From: Pectinophora gossypiella
Taxonomy: Eukaryota; Arthropoda; Insecta; Lepidoptera; Gelechiidae
DNA: 64,000 bases
Direction of reading: 5' to 3'
Assembly (NCBI RefSeq): GCF_024362695.1
Contig: NC_065406.1
Coordinates: 12,772,001 to 12,836,000 of the forward strand
Both the position numbers and the translations under genes were made by a program. The notes below the pieces were generated by a model that saw only the letters and a list, made by a program, of their open reading frames with translations, was not told where the DNA came from and did no database searches. Shown one piece after another: positions 39,668 through 49,448 of this stretch; the stretch's first letter is position 1, and each line of letters begins with the position of its first letter.

Positions 39668-39965
39668 ATGACAGTGAATATTTGACAGGTCCGGTTTTTT
39701 ACCAAAGCGACTGCCTGTCTGACCTTCCAACCCGCAAAGGAAAACCCAGCCCAATTCAGGTTAGGTCACATACCTTCGAAAATGCATTTCTCGGGAATGG
39801 GGGTTTCCTCACGGTGTTTTCTTTCACTGCTGAGCACGTGATAATCATTTATGATCCAAACATGAATCCGAAAACAAATTCGACAATCATTGGCCTGTGC
39901 TGGATTCGAACCTGCGACCTCAAAGTGAGACGCAAGCTTTAAACCACCTGAGCTACCACGACTCA
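39668..39965 (-). repeat. SINE-D, complete copy, minus strand
   Basis: Minus strand: the head with GTGGTAGCTCAGGTGGTTTA (A-box-like), GAGGTCGCAGGTTCGAATCC (B box), GATTATCACGTGCTCAGCAG, GACCTAACCTGAATTGGGCT, GCGGGTTGGAAGGTCAGACA and GGACCTGTCAAATATTC. It is the reference copy for SINE-D in this window, about 300 bp. Confidence 0.82.
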
Positions 39966-40344
39966 GGCGTAACATTGTGTTATGTTATTATTGTTAACAA
40001 CTGATCTAATAACGCTTCTATCCCTAACAAGCCAATGTTCACTAACAATTCCTAGGAGCCTATTGAGGTATTTACCTTACTGTCTGCCTGTGGGCTTGAT
40101 AAACAGGCTTGAATGCTCGTTGTATGCACAAGCACTTGCACATTTGCCCTCGGGCGCATTGGAGCGTGTGCGTCTGCGCACTGCCAACCGGTTGGTTTGT
40201 AGGACGTCTAAATAGAGCATGACAAGGTATTGGGTTACATAACACGCTTGTACGAGGTGGCTGGGTAGGTTGGGGAAATATTTGGTTCGGTAATTTCTGC
40301 TGGTGGTTCAGAGCTACTGGCCAAAATTTGGAGGTATTTTTGGC
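39966..40344. other. No gene recognised
   Basis: The 77-codon frame at 39982-40215 has no motif. Confidence 0.4.
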
Positions 40345-40430
40345 ACCCCGCAGTGAAGCAGCGTTGTGGAGTAAGTTCTATATCCCCTCCGATTGATCGA
40401 GGGGATACCTGTACCCAGTGGTAGGATTTA
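40345..40430 (+). repeat. SINE-C 3' fragment
   Basis: CACCCCGCAGTGAAGCAGCG and CCTCCGATTGATCGAGGGGA, then TACCTGTACCCAGTGGTAGG. Degraded. Confidence 0.65.
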
Positions 40431-40432
40431 GA

Positions 40433-40692
40433 CAGGGTGTTAGTGACATCGTAACGAATACTGAAAGAGATGATTTAGACCATGATTCAGAGTTAATATC
40501 AAGTGGAATTTTCCGTCGCAAAAGTATGGAACTGAAAATAATTTAAAAATAAAACACAAAAATATTCATGAAATTTGCGACAGGAATTCCACTTGATATC
40601 AACTCAGAAGTCCCTTTCCTTTTCGGCGGATAAGAAAATGACATGTGTTACTTAAAATAAAATTTGATGGTGTCTACAGGAATCAGCACCAT
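40433..40692. repeat. MITE-A truncated at its right arm and joined to a MITE-B arm
   Basis: MITE-A runs from ACAGGGTGTTAGTGACATCG to TTGATATCAACTCAGAAG and stops at about 40609 before its outer end. MITE-B follows directly: CCCTTTCCTTTTCGGCGGAT, AAGAAAATGACATG, GATGGTGTCTACAGGAATCA and GCACCATTA. Confidence 0.8.
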
Positions 40693-40714
40693 TATACACG
40701 CTCACGTAGTCACA

Positions 40715-40912
40715 GCAGTAAGTGCTCATCATCATCAATTTAAGAGCCACGCTTTTGTCGGCACAGCATTTTCCATGCTACTTTTTTAGGGAAAAATTGG
40801 GCTGTGGTTTCCCTCTTGCCTTCCGCCCCGCAGTACTCTGTCTGACGCAAGTGGGATGGCGCCCAGAGTAGTCTATTACAAAGCCATACTAGGACTCCTG
40901 TCCTCCGCAGTA
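40715..40912 (+). repeat. Family J copy
   Basis: TTTAAGAGCCACGCTTTTGT, GCATTTTCCATGCTAC, TGTCTGACGCAAGTGGGATG and GAGTAGTCTATTACAAAGCC. It matches 61097-61285 and the reversed copy at 16610-16790. Confidence 0.65.
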
Positions 40913-41227
40913 AGTGCTACCAAACAGTAATTTGGGAATTTAGTTCTGATACTTGAAGTTAAATTAATGGTACATTTTGATACCAGAATCAATCTGGAAT
41001 CGTCATTGGAAACTCAGACAAGTCCCTGAGGGCAACTTTACATTAGAAGATGATTATCTTACTTGGACGACGCGATAACGATACCTATTCAATATTATGC
41101 GCCCTCCGTGCTTCAAAAGGCATGGTAAACAGTCGGTCCAGGTTAGTTGTTTTTATTATGGTGGTTTGATAATTATGTGTTATTCCGTGTTTTGTTTTAC
41201 TTATATTTGTTACTGCGCTGTCCCTAT
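40913..41227. other. No gene; short SINE core inside
   Basis: CCTCCGTGCTTCAAAAGGCA (41101-41120) and GTCGGTCCAGGTTAG are a stray SINE-B/A core. Nothing else is recognised. Confidence 0.45.
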
Positions 41228-41455
41228 ACATGGTGTTAGTGAAATTGTAACGAATACTGACGAGAATGATTCAGACCACGATTCTGAGTTGATATTAAGT
41301 GGAGTTTCCTCTCGGAAAATTCACGTAAATGTTTGTGTGTTTTTAAATCATTTCCAGTTCCATACTTTTGCGACGTAAAATTCTACTTGATATCAACTCA
41401 GAATCATGGGTTCTATCATCCCTCAAAGTTTTTGTTACGATGACACTAACACTGT
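41228..41455. repeat. MITE-A copy
   Basis: Arms GGTGTTAGTGAAATTGTAAC and TTTGTTACGATGACACTAAC. The left arm contains GATTCAGACCACGATTCTGA. Confidence 0.85.
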
Positions 41456-42014
41456 ATATAAACGTGTATTTATTTCTCTCTTAAGTGTAAACAAGTTGTC
41501 TTCTGATTACTCGTGTCTGTGCTCACCCCATTAGGGATAAGGATGTAAGTTTATGTACGCGTTTGTATGAGTAGGCAAGAAAGGCCAAGAGGTTTTCCGA
41601 CGTCCAAATACGTTACGTCGAGTCGGCGTCGGTTAATATAAAATCAGGTTAACAAGTCACGTTACGGCGCCCTGAGTGAATGCGGCTCGTCAAGAGACGT
41701 GACGGCGGGTTGTGCTGAAGGATAGGATTAGCCAACTGAAACTTTACTAAGTAACTATTGATTTACGGGCCAAATTCCGTGGAAGTGAATCTCCCTTTTC
41801 TTTGGCACGAGTTATCGTAGATTTTCCTCTTTCTACCTAATATTGTTTTTACCGTGTTTGCATTCAAATAAGGACATTTCAACTTGGCCGGTTTAATTAC
41901 TTGGCCGGAAAGTGAAACTTCCATTTAGAGAAGGACAAATTCTGCATGTAACCGTAGATCTGTAGAATCTGTAGCAGTTATTTTTTAAGTTGACTTTTTG
42001 TAAATTTTCAATTT
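41456..42014. other. No gene recognised
   Basis: No supported feature. AACTTGGCCGGTTTAATTAC near 41881 is a faint family G echo. Confidence 0.35.
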
Positions 42015-42100
42015 GTATCACAAAGTGATTATTGTGATTCAAATCCATGACATCCAGATCGCGGGATCAACGCTCAATCGCTGGACCACAGACCGTGAGT
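42015..42100 (-). repeat. SINE-A 5' fragment, minus strand
   Basis: ATCACAAAGTGATTATTGTG, ATTCAAATCCATGACATCCA and CAATCGCTGGACCACAGACC: reversed B box and head only. Confidence 0.6.
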
Positions 42101-42120
42101 AATGTATACATATAAACGAA

Positions 42121-42315
42121 TTCAAAATTCAAATTCAAAATTCAAAAATATCTTTATTCAGTAGGTAACATAGTTACACTTTGAATCGTCAATTTTACAT
42201 AACGAACGTCTCATCCACCTAAAACTACTGCAGCTTCTCACAACCTGTATAGCCGGGGAAAAGAAGCTGCAAGAAAAACCTCGGCACAGGGCCCTAGACG
42301 TTCTTTAAAAAAAAA
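42121..42315 (-). repeat. LINE 3' tail, family T1, best copy
   Basis: Minus strand: CTAGGGCCCTGTGCCGAGGT, CTTGCAGCTTCTTTTCCCCG, GGTTGTGAGAAGCTGCAGTA and CTGAATAAAGATATTTTTGA, ending in repeated TTTGAATT units. The AATAAA lies about 10 bases before that run. Confidence 0.72.
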
Positions 42316-42868
42316 ATAATAATAAAGAATGAAGTCTAGAGTGTGGTTGACACTACTAATGAGTAAGTACATTATTATGAAATGATTATTTGATTATTAT
42401 GAATATTATGAAATGTGCAAATTAAGCCCTTTCATTTGATACCCAATACACTACCATTCGAAAAAAAAAAACATTTTTACGTCCTCAGTATATATCCTAT
42501 AGAGGGCGCCATATTGAATTTAGCATCATGGCACATAGGCAATAACCACCGCACAATCAAGACGCTTCTAGTGACACCTCATTTGTTAAATTCTGACAGT
42601 TGATTTAGAAGTAAGGTTAAAACAGACGTGCATACGTCTAAGTCGGGTGAAAATAAGTGAAGTAGCTTACAGTTAATAAAATCCGTTCATAAAATGTATG
42701 AAAACATGGATGAATGGTAGCTGTTAGATTTATGACGTCAGGGTCCGGTGCGATGTGGATTTATAGTCGATACACGTTGCGTGTGATGTTGGAACAGGAA
42801 TGAATTTAGTGTTCGATTAGTTTATTTTATAACGAAAATGTTTCGCTTTAAAACACAAACTCACCTGT
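42316..42868. other. No gene recognised
   Basis: A 62-codon frame (42415-42603) lacks motifs. Confidence 0.4.
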
Positions 42869-42870
42869 GC

Positions 42871-43020
42871 CCTGAGGGGTTAAAAATGCCACATCGAAAC
42901 AATTCATCTAAAAAGCAATATTGCTTTTTGATATTTGCATACTTCTATATGCGTAAATGTCATATTGCAATATTGCTTTTTTAGATGAATTGCTTCCATA
43001 TGGCCTTTTTATCCCCCCTG
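42871..43020. repeat. MITE-D foldback
   Basis: The left arm (42871-42938: CCTGAGGGGTTAAAAATGCC, ATTCATCTAAAAAGCAATAT) and the right arm (42957-43020: ATATTGCTTTTTTAGATGAA, GGCCTTTTTATCCCCCCTG) are inverted copies with few mismatches, separated by about 18 bp. Single arms occur at 1849-1885 and 23228-23330. Confidence 0.8.
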
Positions 43021-43287
43021 TTTATCAAAACTTGACCGTATTACATGAAATTTTCTTGTATTTTTTTTATTATTACAAGAATGTGTTTATCAAAATTATT
43101 ACACATGTAAATTACATGTTACAAGTGTCAAGATTTGGCGAGGATGTTTGTAAAATTACATCTTGAGTATTTTTTTTCTCATGAAAATAAAAAATATTCT
43201 GGCCCTGATACGCTCCATCAGAATTTTCAGTTGTGTATGGAATTATAATCACTATCACATAACAGATAAGGTAAGATAGATCTTATT
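43021..43287. other. No gene recognised
   Basis: AT-rich spacer. Confidence 0.4.
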
Positions 43288-43545
43288 CTTCTATCGTGTG
43301 GATTGTGAGGTGGATAATCAACCTCATCAACCCTGGTGTCTGGGTTATTATTGAGCCGATAGAAGCCCCTGACATGACTAATGTAACGACTATGTACTTT
43401 CATCAATAAGAACTAACCGGGACCAACGGTTTATCGGAAGATCAGCCTGCAATGTCCTAACCAAACCAGTGCTGATTTTTGTGATATGTTCCCACCGGGA
43501 GTCGAACCCGGGATCTCAGGATCGTCAGAATACGCTCAAGATGCA
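43288..43545 (-). repeat. SINE-A copy with core deletion
   Basis: TTCTTCTATCGTGTGGATTG to GAGTCGAACCCGGGATCTCA. The CTTCGGAAGGCACGTTAAGCC segment is lost between CCAACGGTTTATCGG and AGATCAGCCTG. Confidence 0.82.
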
Positions 43546-44090
43546 AGAATGTTACATTGACCTTCAACACGTTTATCTATGATAATTACGTTGAATAAAT
43601 GATTCTGATTCTGAACTACTGAACATCTGATATGATGATGATTTTTTATTTTGAAAATTCTGGGTTCATCCTCAATCTGTATCTGTATACCTACGCAAAG
43701 TTTATTTACATGTAACGGGATTCAGGCGTTCAGATTTCAAAGTATTTTTACTGTACAATTTCTCAATGATCGATCTGTTATGTAGATATTTCTATTTAAA
43801 TTTACGTGTTTTTAAATTTAAACCATATTTATATATACATATTGATAATTTACCTGAGTTTTCCGTTCATCTAAGATAAAATTAGATTACAATTTCACTC
43901 TTAAAAAATTGAGTAGTAAGAGGCAGGGAGACAGAAATTTGCGAGAAGTTTTACATAAAGTTTAGTATATTTCTTCTTTCAGCGTAATAATTATAACATA
44001 AATTCACGACTATTTTTTTTTTCAATGGAAATGTTCTTTTAGCCTCATAGCCGGGACCAACGGGTTAACGTGTCATGTAGTGGCTGACTT
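43546..44090. other. No gene recognised
   Basis: AT-rich. A short SINE-core echo (AGCCGGGACCAACGGGTTAA) lies at 44049-44068. Confidence 0.4.
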
Positions 44091-44245
44091 TGCAAACTGA
44101 CGTACGGTCACGAGCATTAATATGTATACAATTTGGTACCATGTCACATTAACTTTTTTGACAAATTGAACTGTAAGTCTCACTAAATGTCAAATATGTT
44201 AGTGCGACAGAGAGTACATTACTTACCTATATTGCTCATGACTGT
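44091..44245 (-). repeat. Unoccupied relative of the Tc1 target repeat
   Basis: GCAAACTGACGTACGGTCAC, GAGCATTAATATGTATACAA, TTTTTTGACAAATTGAACTG, TAAGTCTCACTAAATGTC and ATGTTAGTGCGACAGAGAGT are the reverse complement of the sequences flanking 6366-7912, here uninterrupted. Confidence 0.8.
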
Positions 44246-44299
44246 ACTTACCTACCTGTAATTTTTTGCTAAAATGATTTGTGTGTTATTAACAATAAC

Positions 44300-44603
44300 A
44301 AGGAGCAACAAGGAACAAAGAGCTCGGTGCCGCAGCGGTAAACGCGCTCGGTCTTCGATTGTTGAAATTAAACTTTCGCAAAGGCCGGTCATAGGATGGG
44401 TGACCACAAAAAAAAGTTTTCATCTCGAGCTCCTCCGTGCTTCGAAAGGCACGTTAAGCCGTTGGTCGCGGCTGTATTAGCAGTCGTTAATAACCATCAA
44501 TTCGCACTGGGCCCGCGTGGTGGTTTAAAGCCCGATCTCCCAATCCATCCATAGGGAAGGCCCGTGCCCCAGCAGTGGGGACGTTAATGGGCTGATGATG
44601 ATG
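44300..44603 (+). repeat. SINE-B copy with 11-bp target duplication
   Basis: AACAATAACAA is found at 44289-44299 and 44604-44614. Head GAGCTCGGTGCCGCAGCGGT, and a full body and tail. The GTTAAGCAA box segment is shortened. Confidence 0.9.
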
Positions 44604-44614
44604 AACAATAACAA

Positions 44615-45055
44615 AAGGTGCGAATCAGATACGCCAGTTAGCGAAGTCAGCGACGACGCGAAGCGCGGAACAATGATATTAACGTGGAAATTATTCCATA
44701 CAGCACTGGGTATGCTAACTTGGCCTATTACATTATATTGTGATATTGCCTAGGGTCTAAACAACCCCTTTGGTTACGGGCACCGCAGTTAATGGCTCAG
44801 TGTTGGCCAAGATTTATAGCTTCCACACAAATTTTGGGGGTTCCAACTTCCACTGCAGGTGCGCTGGGATATTTACAGGTATAGGTGTAGGCCTATTATG
44901 AATTTAGTGTTGAGGCGCACATCGGACACTTCATAAAAAACAGTTTGTTTTACACAGACTTTACACATTGTCGTTATCGAAGACTATTGGGAATAGGGGG
45001 GAATGACGATGGTTTTAGTGACGAGTGATTTTAGTTCGATGACTTCAAAGGTCAC
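44615..45055. other. No gene recognised
   Basis: GGACACTTCATAAAAAACAG and TACACATTGTCGTTATCGAA near 44925-44978 resemble 32633-32690, so an unnamed dispersed repeat is present. Confidence 0.4.
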
Positions 45056-45165
45056 CAACCGACATTGGAGCAGCGTGGTGGAGTATGCTCCATACCCTCT
45101 CCGTTTGAGTGAGGGGAGGTCTGTGCCCAGCAGTGGGACGTTTATAGGCTGTTTATGTAATGTAT
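45056..45165 (+). repeat. SINE-C 3' fragment
   Basis: CGACATTGGAGCAGCGTGGT, GTGAGGGGAGGTCTGTGCCC and GGGACGTTTATAGGCTGTTT, then ATGTAATGTA. Confidence 0.75.
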
Positions 45166-45189
45166 GACTTCAAAGGTATACAAATACAA

Positions 45190-45490
45190 ATATATGTAGG
45201 TACTTTAACAATCAATCAATCAATAATACTTTATTGCACAACGACATAGGTATAAACAGGACATAAACATACGAATAAAAATAAGCACAATAGGCGGCCT
45301 TTTTGCACCAAAATAAAAGGAATTATTTACAAAATACTCTTAGTAACTAGGTACATGGTAAATGGCGGCCTTATCGCTTAAAATGATTTCTTCCAGACAA
45401 AAAGATTGCGAGTACAAATTATAAGTACAAGTTGTACTAATACCAATAAATACATGCACAATAATAAATAAATATATTACATAACATAAG
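45190..45490 (-). repeat. LINE 3' tail, family T2, minus strand
   Basis: AATACTTTATTGCACAACGA, GGCGGCCTTTTTGCACCAAA, GGTACATGGTAAATGGCGGC and AATGATTTCTTCCAGACAAA, then TTATAAGTACAAG: the reverse complement of 13555-13822, longer on one side. Confidence 0.75.
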
Positions 45491-45616
45491 GTATATAGAG
45501 ATGAGTGAACCATTCTGTTGTTACTCTCAATCAATCAATCAATAGCTCTTTAATACTTCTTTTTCTGTAAGTACTTCTCATAAGAATGAGTTGTAGTTAT
45601 TAATTTAATTAGTTAT

Positions 45617-45829
45617 GGGTGAATCGCAAAATTTCAAGTTTGGTGGCGAAATTTCATATCGTTTTTTCATGAAAAATTGGGTTCCGACATGAAAAAGATC
45701 CAAAAGGATCCTCGGTTCCGACATAAAAAAGGAATTTTTCAATTCCCAATTTTCCCAATTTCCCCAATTTTTCACGAAAAAATTGTATGACAGTTCGCCA
45801 CCAAACTTGACACATTTTGATATTCACCC
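45617..45829. repeat. MITE-E, 213-bp foldback with TTAT flanks
   Basis: GGGTGAATCGCAAAATTTCA, then AGTTTGGTGGCGAA (45617-45650), pairs with TTCGCCACCAAACTTGACAC, then ATTTTGATATTCACCC (45794-45829). TTAT lies directly outside both ends (45613-45616, 45830-45833). The interior contains GGTTCCGACATGAAAAAG and a second GGTTCCGACATAAAAAAG. Confidence 0.82.
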
Positions 45830-45905
45830 TTATTTGCCCGACGAAAATATTGATTTGGAAAGACGTTACATATTATTCATCTGTCTGAGAACTTCCAGCA
45901 GATTA

Positions 45906-46214
45906 GATTAGATGACCTCCGTGGTCCAGTGGTTGAGCGTTGGGCTCACAATTAGGAGGTCCAGGGTTCGATTCCTGGTGGGAACATATCACAAAAATTA
46001 CTTTGTGGTCCCTAGTTTGGTTAGGATATTACAAGCTGATGATCCGTACTTCGGAAGGCAGTTAAGCCGTTGGTCCCGATTACTACTTACTGATGTAAGT
46101 AAGTAGTTGTTACATGAGCCATGTCAAGGGCCTTTGGCGGCTCAATAGTGACCCTGACACCAGGGTCGTTGAGGTTGGTACTCTAACTCACAATCCACAC
46201 GATAGAAGAAGAAG
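45906..46214 (+). repeat. SINE-A copy with 8-bp target duplication
   Basis: GCAGATTA at 45898-45905 and 46215-46222. Head CCTCCGTGGTCCAGTGGTTG, B box GGGTTCGATTCCTGGTGGG. The CACCTGATTGTCC segment is deleted. Tail CGATAGAAGAAGAAG. Confidence 0.87.
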
Positions 46215-46222
46215 GCAGATTA

Positions 46223-46865
46223 AATGAGATGTGTTCTTATGAGCTAGTTTATTGGAAAATACTTAATGAAACAACTCCAAACAAAAAAATGTGTTCTACT
46301 TCTTTTAAGCCTATAAAAAACTTTGAAATTCACTGGGTCAAAGCTAAAAATAGGCAAGGAAAAAAAATGTGCATGAAAAAATACACCGCGAATGTCTCTA
46401 GAGGGTCTTAAAACATTTGTTAGTTTGATTTATGACGTCGTTTGTCTTACAGATCATATCTTTTGAGGTCACTTTTAGGGGTATTTACAACACTATCGCA
46501 GATCCTCTTTAAGTTCATTCACGTTCAGGCTATGAGGAAGACTTTTTTAGGGTTTTAAATTGCGAATCCCCCCAGCATACCCCCACCCCTGATACAGGCG
46601 CGATACTCTAGAAAGCTTCCGATGCACTTTTCAGTGAATTTTTAACGAAGCGAATAGTTTTAACCGAGTTTTAAGCATTTTTAAACTTCTTACATTGTTA
46701 CGAGTTCGATAACGGTGTATCGACTGTTTTTTATGTTTTTTCAGGGCTAACGTAGACAGAGTTTTTTTAGGCAGGAACCAAATAATTACATTTTGTCGAG
46801 GAAATGAGGAAAGGAGATATTGACCAAAGATGTAGGGAACTATGTCCAAATATCTATTTGCGGGA
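46223..46865. other. No gene recognised
   Basis: About 640 bp of unplaced sequence with short frames on both strands (60-72 codons), none with motifs. A C-rich stretch CCCCCCAGCATACCCCCACC lies at 46568-46587. Confidence 0.4.
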
Positions 46866-47050
46866 ATAGGTCACTAAATACTGAGTATTAAATACCAATT
46901 TGTAGTCAAAAATATGCTGCCAGTAAAGTAAATATTTCCCCCTATGGAGCATAATGAACATGATTCTTCATATAAGTATCTATAACTTTTATAGACAGCA
47001 CATTTTTGACTGCGGTTTGGTATTTATTACTCAGTATTTAGTAACCTATT
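46866..47050. repeat. MITE-F foldback
   Basis: AATAGGTCACTAAATACTGA with GTATTAAATACCA (from 46866) pairs with TGGTATTTATTACTCAGTAT and TTAGTAACCTATT (to 47050). The inner parts GTCAAAAATATGCTG and CAGCACATTTTTGAC also pair. The arms are about 56 bp with scattered mismatches; the loop is about 70 bp. Confidence 0.78.
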
Positions 47051-47504
47051 TTAGTAAATAGGTGTCGTTAGTGGTGGACATTTGAACTGTTTTAAGTCAA
47101 TCTCCTTTGGTTTTCTTTCAAAGAAATTCTAACCTTGAACCTACAGTGTTGAAGTTTCTTTCTGAATACTAGACCAACACATTTTCAGCGCAAAGACAAA
47201 ATTTGCGCGATTTATATTAAATTCCAGAAACAATAACATGAAAATCCGGTTAAGGCCAAGGTTTGCCAAGACAGACCAACATCATAATACACATATACTG
47301 TTTCGTCAAAGTTATATGATAGACACAATAACGCAATCCGAAACAAAGTTTTGCCTGTACTCTCAAAGGAATCGGTCAGACTGAGTCGTAATTCTGGACA
47401 ACGAAACTGGTAAAGGTATAGCCATATGACGCGTTGTGGATACGTTACGTTACGACATCTGTGGTGTGATTCCTTAAGACTCTACAGACCACGTTCAGAT
47501 CAAA
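47051..47504. other. No gene recognised
   Basis: No supported frame or repeat. Confidence 0.4.
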
Positions 47505-47565
47505 TCCGGCCAAATAGTTAATGCCATCTGCGGCAAATCTACAATAAGTCACATAAAAAACATTG
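47505..47565. repeat. Family G fragment, reversed
   Basis: CCGGCCAAATAGTTAATGCC then ATCTGCGGCAAATCTACAAT. Confidence 0.65.
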
Positions 47566-47654
47566 ATGAACATCAGTAAAGTTCACTTCTCTTACATAGA
47601 CAAGATTTTGTCAAAGAGGTCAAGTCAATGCGCATTTCTGTCTTCTATTTTTCT

Positions 47655-47895
47655 ATTCTTCTATCGTGTGGGTGGTGAGGTGCATTACCAACCTCATTAA
47701 CCCTGATTTCAGTTGAGCCAAAGGCCCCGACATGACTCACGCTTACGGCTTAACGTGCCTTCCGAAGCACGGAGGAGCTCGAGATGAAAACTTTTTTTTG
47801 TGGTCACCCATCCTGTGACCGGCCTTTGCGAAAGTTGCTTCACTTCAACAATCGCAGACCGAGCTCGGTTACCGCTGCGCCACCGAGCTCCTCTA
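47655..47895 (-). repeat. SINE-A tail fused to a SINE-B head
   Basis: 47655-47735 is the reversed SINE-A end (TTCTTCTATCGTGTGGGTGG, GAGCCAAAGGCCCCGACATG). From about 47742 the sequence is reversed SINE-B (GCTTAACGTGCCTTCCGAAG, GGAGCTCGAGATGAAAACTT, TTGCGAAAGTTGCTTCACTT, GCTGCGCCACCGAGCTCCTC). Either template switching or recombination at the shared GCTTAACGTGCCTTCCGAAG core would explain it. Confidence 0.8.
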
Positions 47896-48133
47896 TTATT
47901 ATTATAATAGACGCGTATTCTGTTTTGGGAGACTGGGCTTTTAAACCTTGGATTTTATCACAAGTGTATTAACAGTAATGTGCCATTCTCCGGTATAAAG
48001 GCGCAACAGTTATGTAAAAGAGAATATTATGTAAAATAGCTTTATTACCTAGCCTTTAGGAGGATAGGATCAGACTACAAGAGAGAACAACTTGAAAATA
48101 AAGCAGCCTTGTCCGTGTTACTTAGTTTTTACA

Positions 48134-48466
48134 TAACATACATAAACAGCCTATATACGTCCCACTGCTGAACACAGGCCTCCCCTCAATCAACCGGAGG
48201 GGGTATGGAGCATACTCCACCACGCTGCTCCAATGCGGGTTGGTGGAGGTGTTTTTACGGCTAATAGCCGAGACCAACGGCTTAACGTGCCCTCCGAAGC
48301 ACGGAATCATCTTACTTTTTCGGACAATTAGGTGATTAAAGCCTGAAAAGTCCTTACCAAACAAAGGACAGTCTCACAAAGTGATTTCGACAATGTCCCT
48401 ATCAGGAATCAAACCCGGACCTCCAGATCGTGAGCCTAACGCTCTAACCACTAGACCACGGAGGCT
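48134..48466 (-). repeat. SINE-C, full-length
   Basis: GTTTTTACA flanks the element at 48125-48133 and 48467-48475. CATAAACAGCCTATATACGT to CTAGACCACGGAGGCT. One of the best preserved SINE-C copies. Confidence 0.9.
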
Positions 48467-48519
48467 GTTTTTACAACAGGAATATTCCTACTTAGGGCAC
48501 ATTCCTGGGACGGTACATC

Positions 48520-48845
48520 GCTGTTTATACTAGACTCCGGCCCTCACTCAATGTCCGTTAGAATATATAATAAATTACCTAAATTCATAACTGAAATAGA
48601 CAAAATACATCTCTTTAAAATGTCGTTAAAAATGAAAAAGCATTCTATACGCTCCATGAGTTTTTTAACGAATCTTTGAAATACTGAATATTGTAAATGT
48701 ACCTATCTTTTATTTTTATTTTATTTTTTAACATAATCTTTACTATTTTTTCTTTAAATTTTAAGTTGTTGTATTACCCTTACAGGGTTCCTGTTTGTAC
48801 TTTCTTTTATTTTTAAGACCTCTGTAATGCAATAAATATCTTATC
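48520..48845 (+). pseudogene. LINE reverse transcriptase C-terminus and 3' UTR
   Basis: After RPSLNVR, the frames read NKLPKFITEIDKIHLFK and, shifted, YTLHEFFNESLKY. The sequence of a NxLP phrase, then FK, then YxLxEF(L/F)N is the usual end of jockey/CR1-like reverse transcriptases. The 3' UTR ends in TAATGCAATAAATATCTTAT, with a polyadenylation signal. Confidence 0.62.
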
Positions 48846-49139
48846 TTATATGACCCACTTGTGGGGTGCACGTCATGCGTTGTATAGGTATGGACACATC
48901 AAATCAACTGCATCCCACTTGAGACCGTCGATGGTGTTGTCGAGTGTTAGTGATGTACTGTAAACTATATCGATAAAGATTTAATCGAATTAAGTTTGAT
49001 GTTAATCTTTTATTTTATTTTTTGCGTCAGAAATAAGACGAGGCTTCCAGTATCACTTTTTAAATTTCAAATAATTTTGAAAATTAATTTATTTAGTAGT
49101 TAATTTTATACATTAAAGTACTACACCTATTTTATATAA
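48846..49139. other. No gene recognised
   Basis: No supported frame. Confidence 0.4.
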
Positions 49140-49255
49140 TTAAAGTATTGCAACTTGATACCTTCACGCGGTCTTGACAAACAGACGGAAAGGCAAAAAA
49201 CTGATCCTATAAGGTTTCCGTTTTGCTTTTTGAGATTTGGAACCCTAAAAACAGT
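49140..49255 (+). repeat. Dispersed repeat Q
   Basis: ACCTTCACGCGGTCTTGACA-like start (49160-49179), CAAACAGACGGAAAGG, CCTATAAGGTTTCCGTTTTG and TTTGGAACCCTAAAAAC, paralleling 26340-26512. Confidence 0.55.
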
Positions 49256-49282
49256 ACCCTTTTATAGTACAGTGTACAAGGG

Positions 49283-49448
49283 TACTGTTTTACGTGCAAC
49301 TCATCATAAGTATAGAGGCATACTGTACTCACCCGGGGAAATGCTTTTTTGGGCAATTCACAAGTATACAGGCATACTGTACTCATCCGGGGGTACTGTG
49401 TTTTCGTTCAACTCATAAGTATACAGGCATACTGTACTCACCCGTGCA
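49283..49448 (+). repeat. Tandem repeat, three units of about 55 bp
   Basis: GGCATACTGTACTC starts at 49317, 49371 and 49426, preceded each time by AAGTATAcAG and followed by AcCCGgG. Unit differences are mainly in the GTACTGTTTTACGTGCAACT versus AAATGCTTTTTTGGGCAATT part. Confidence 0.88.
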
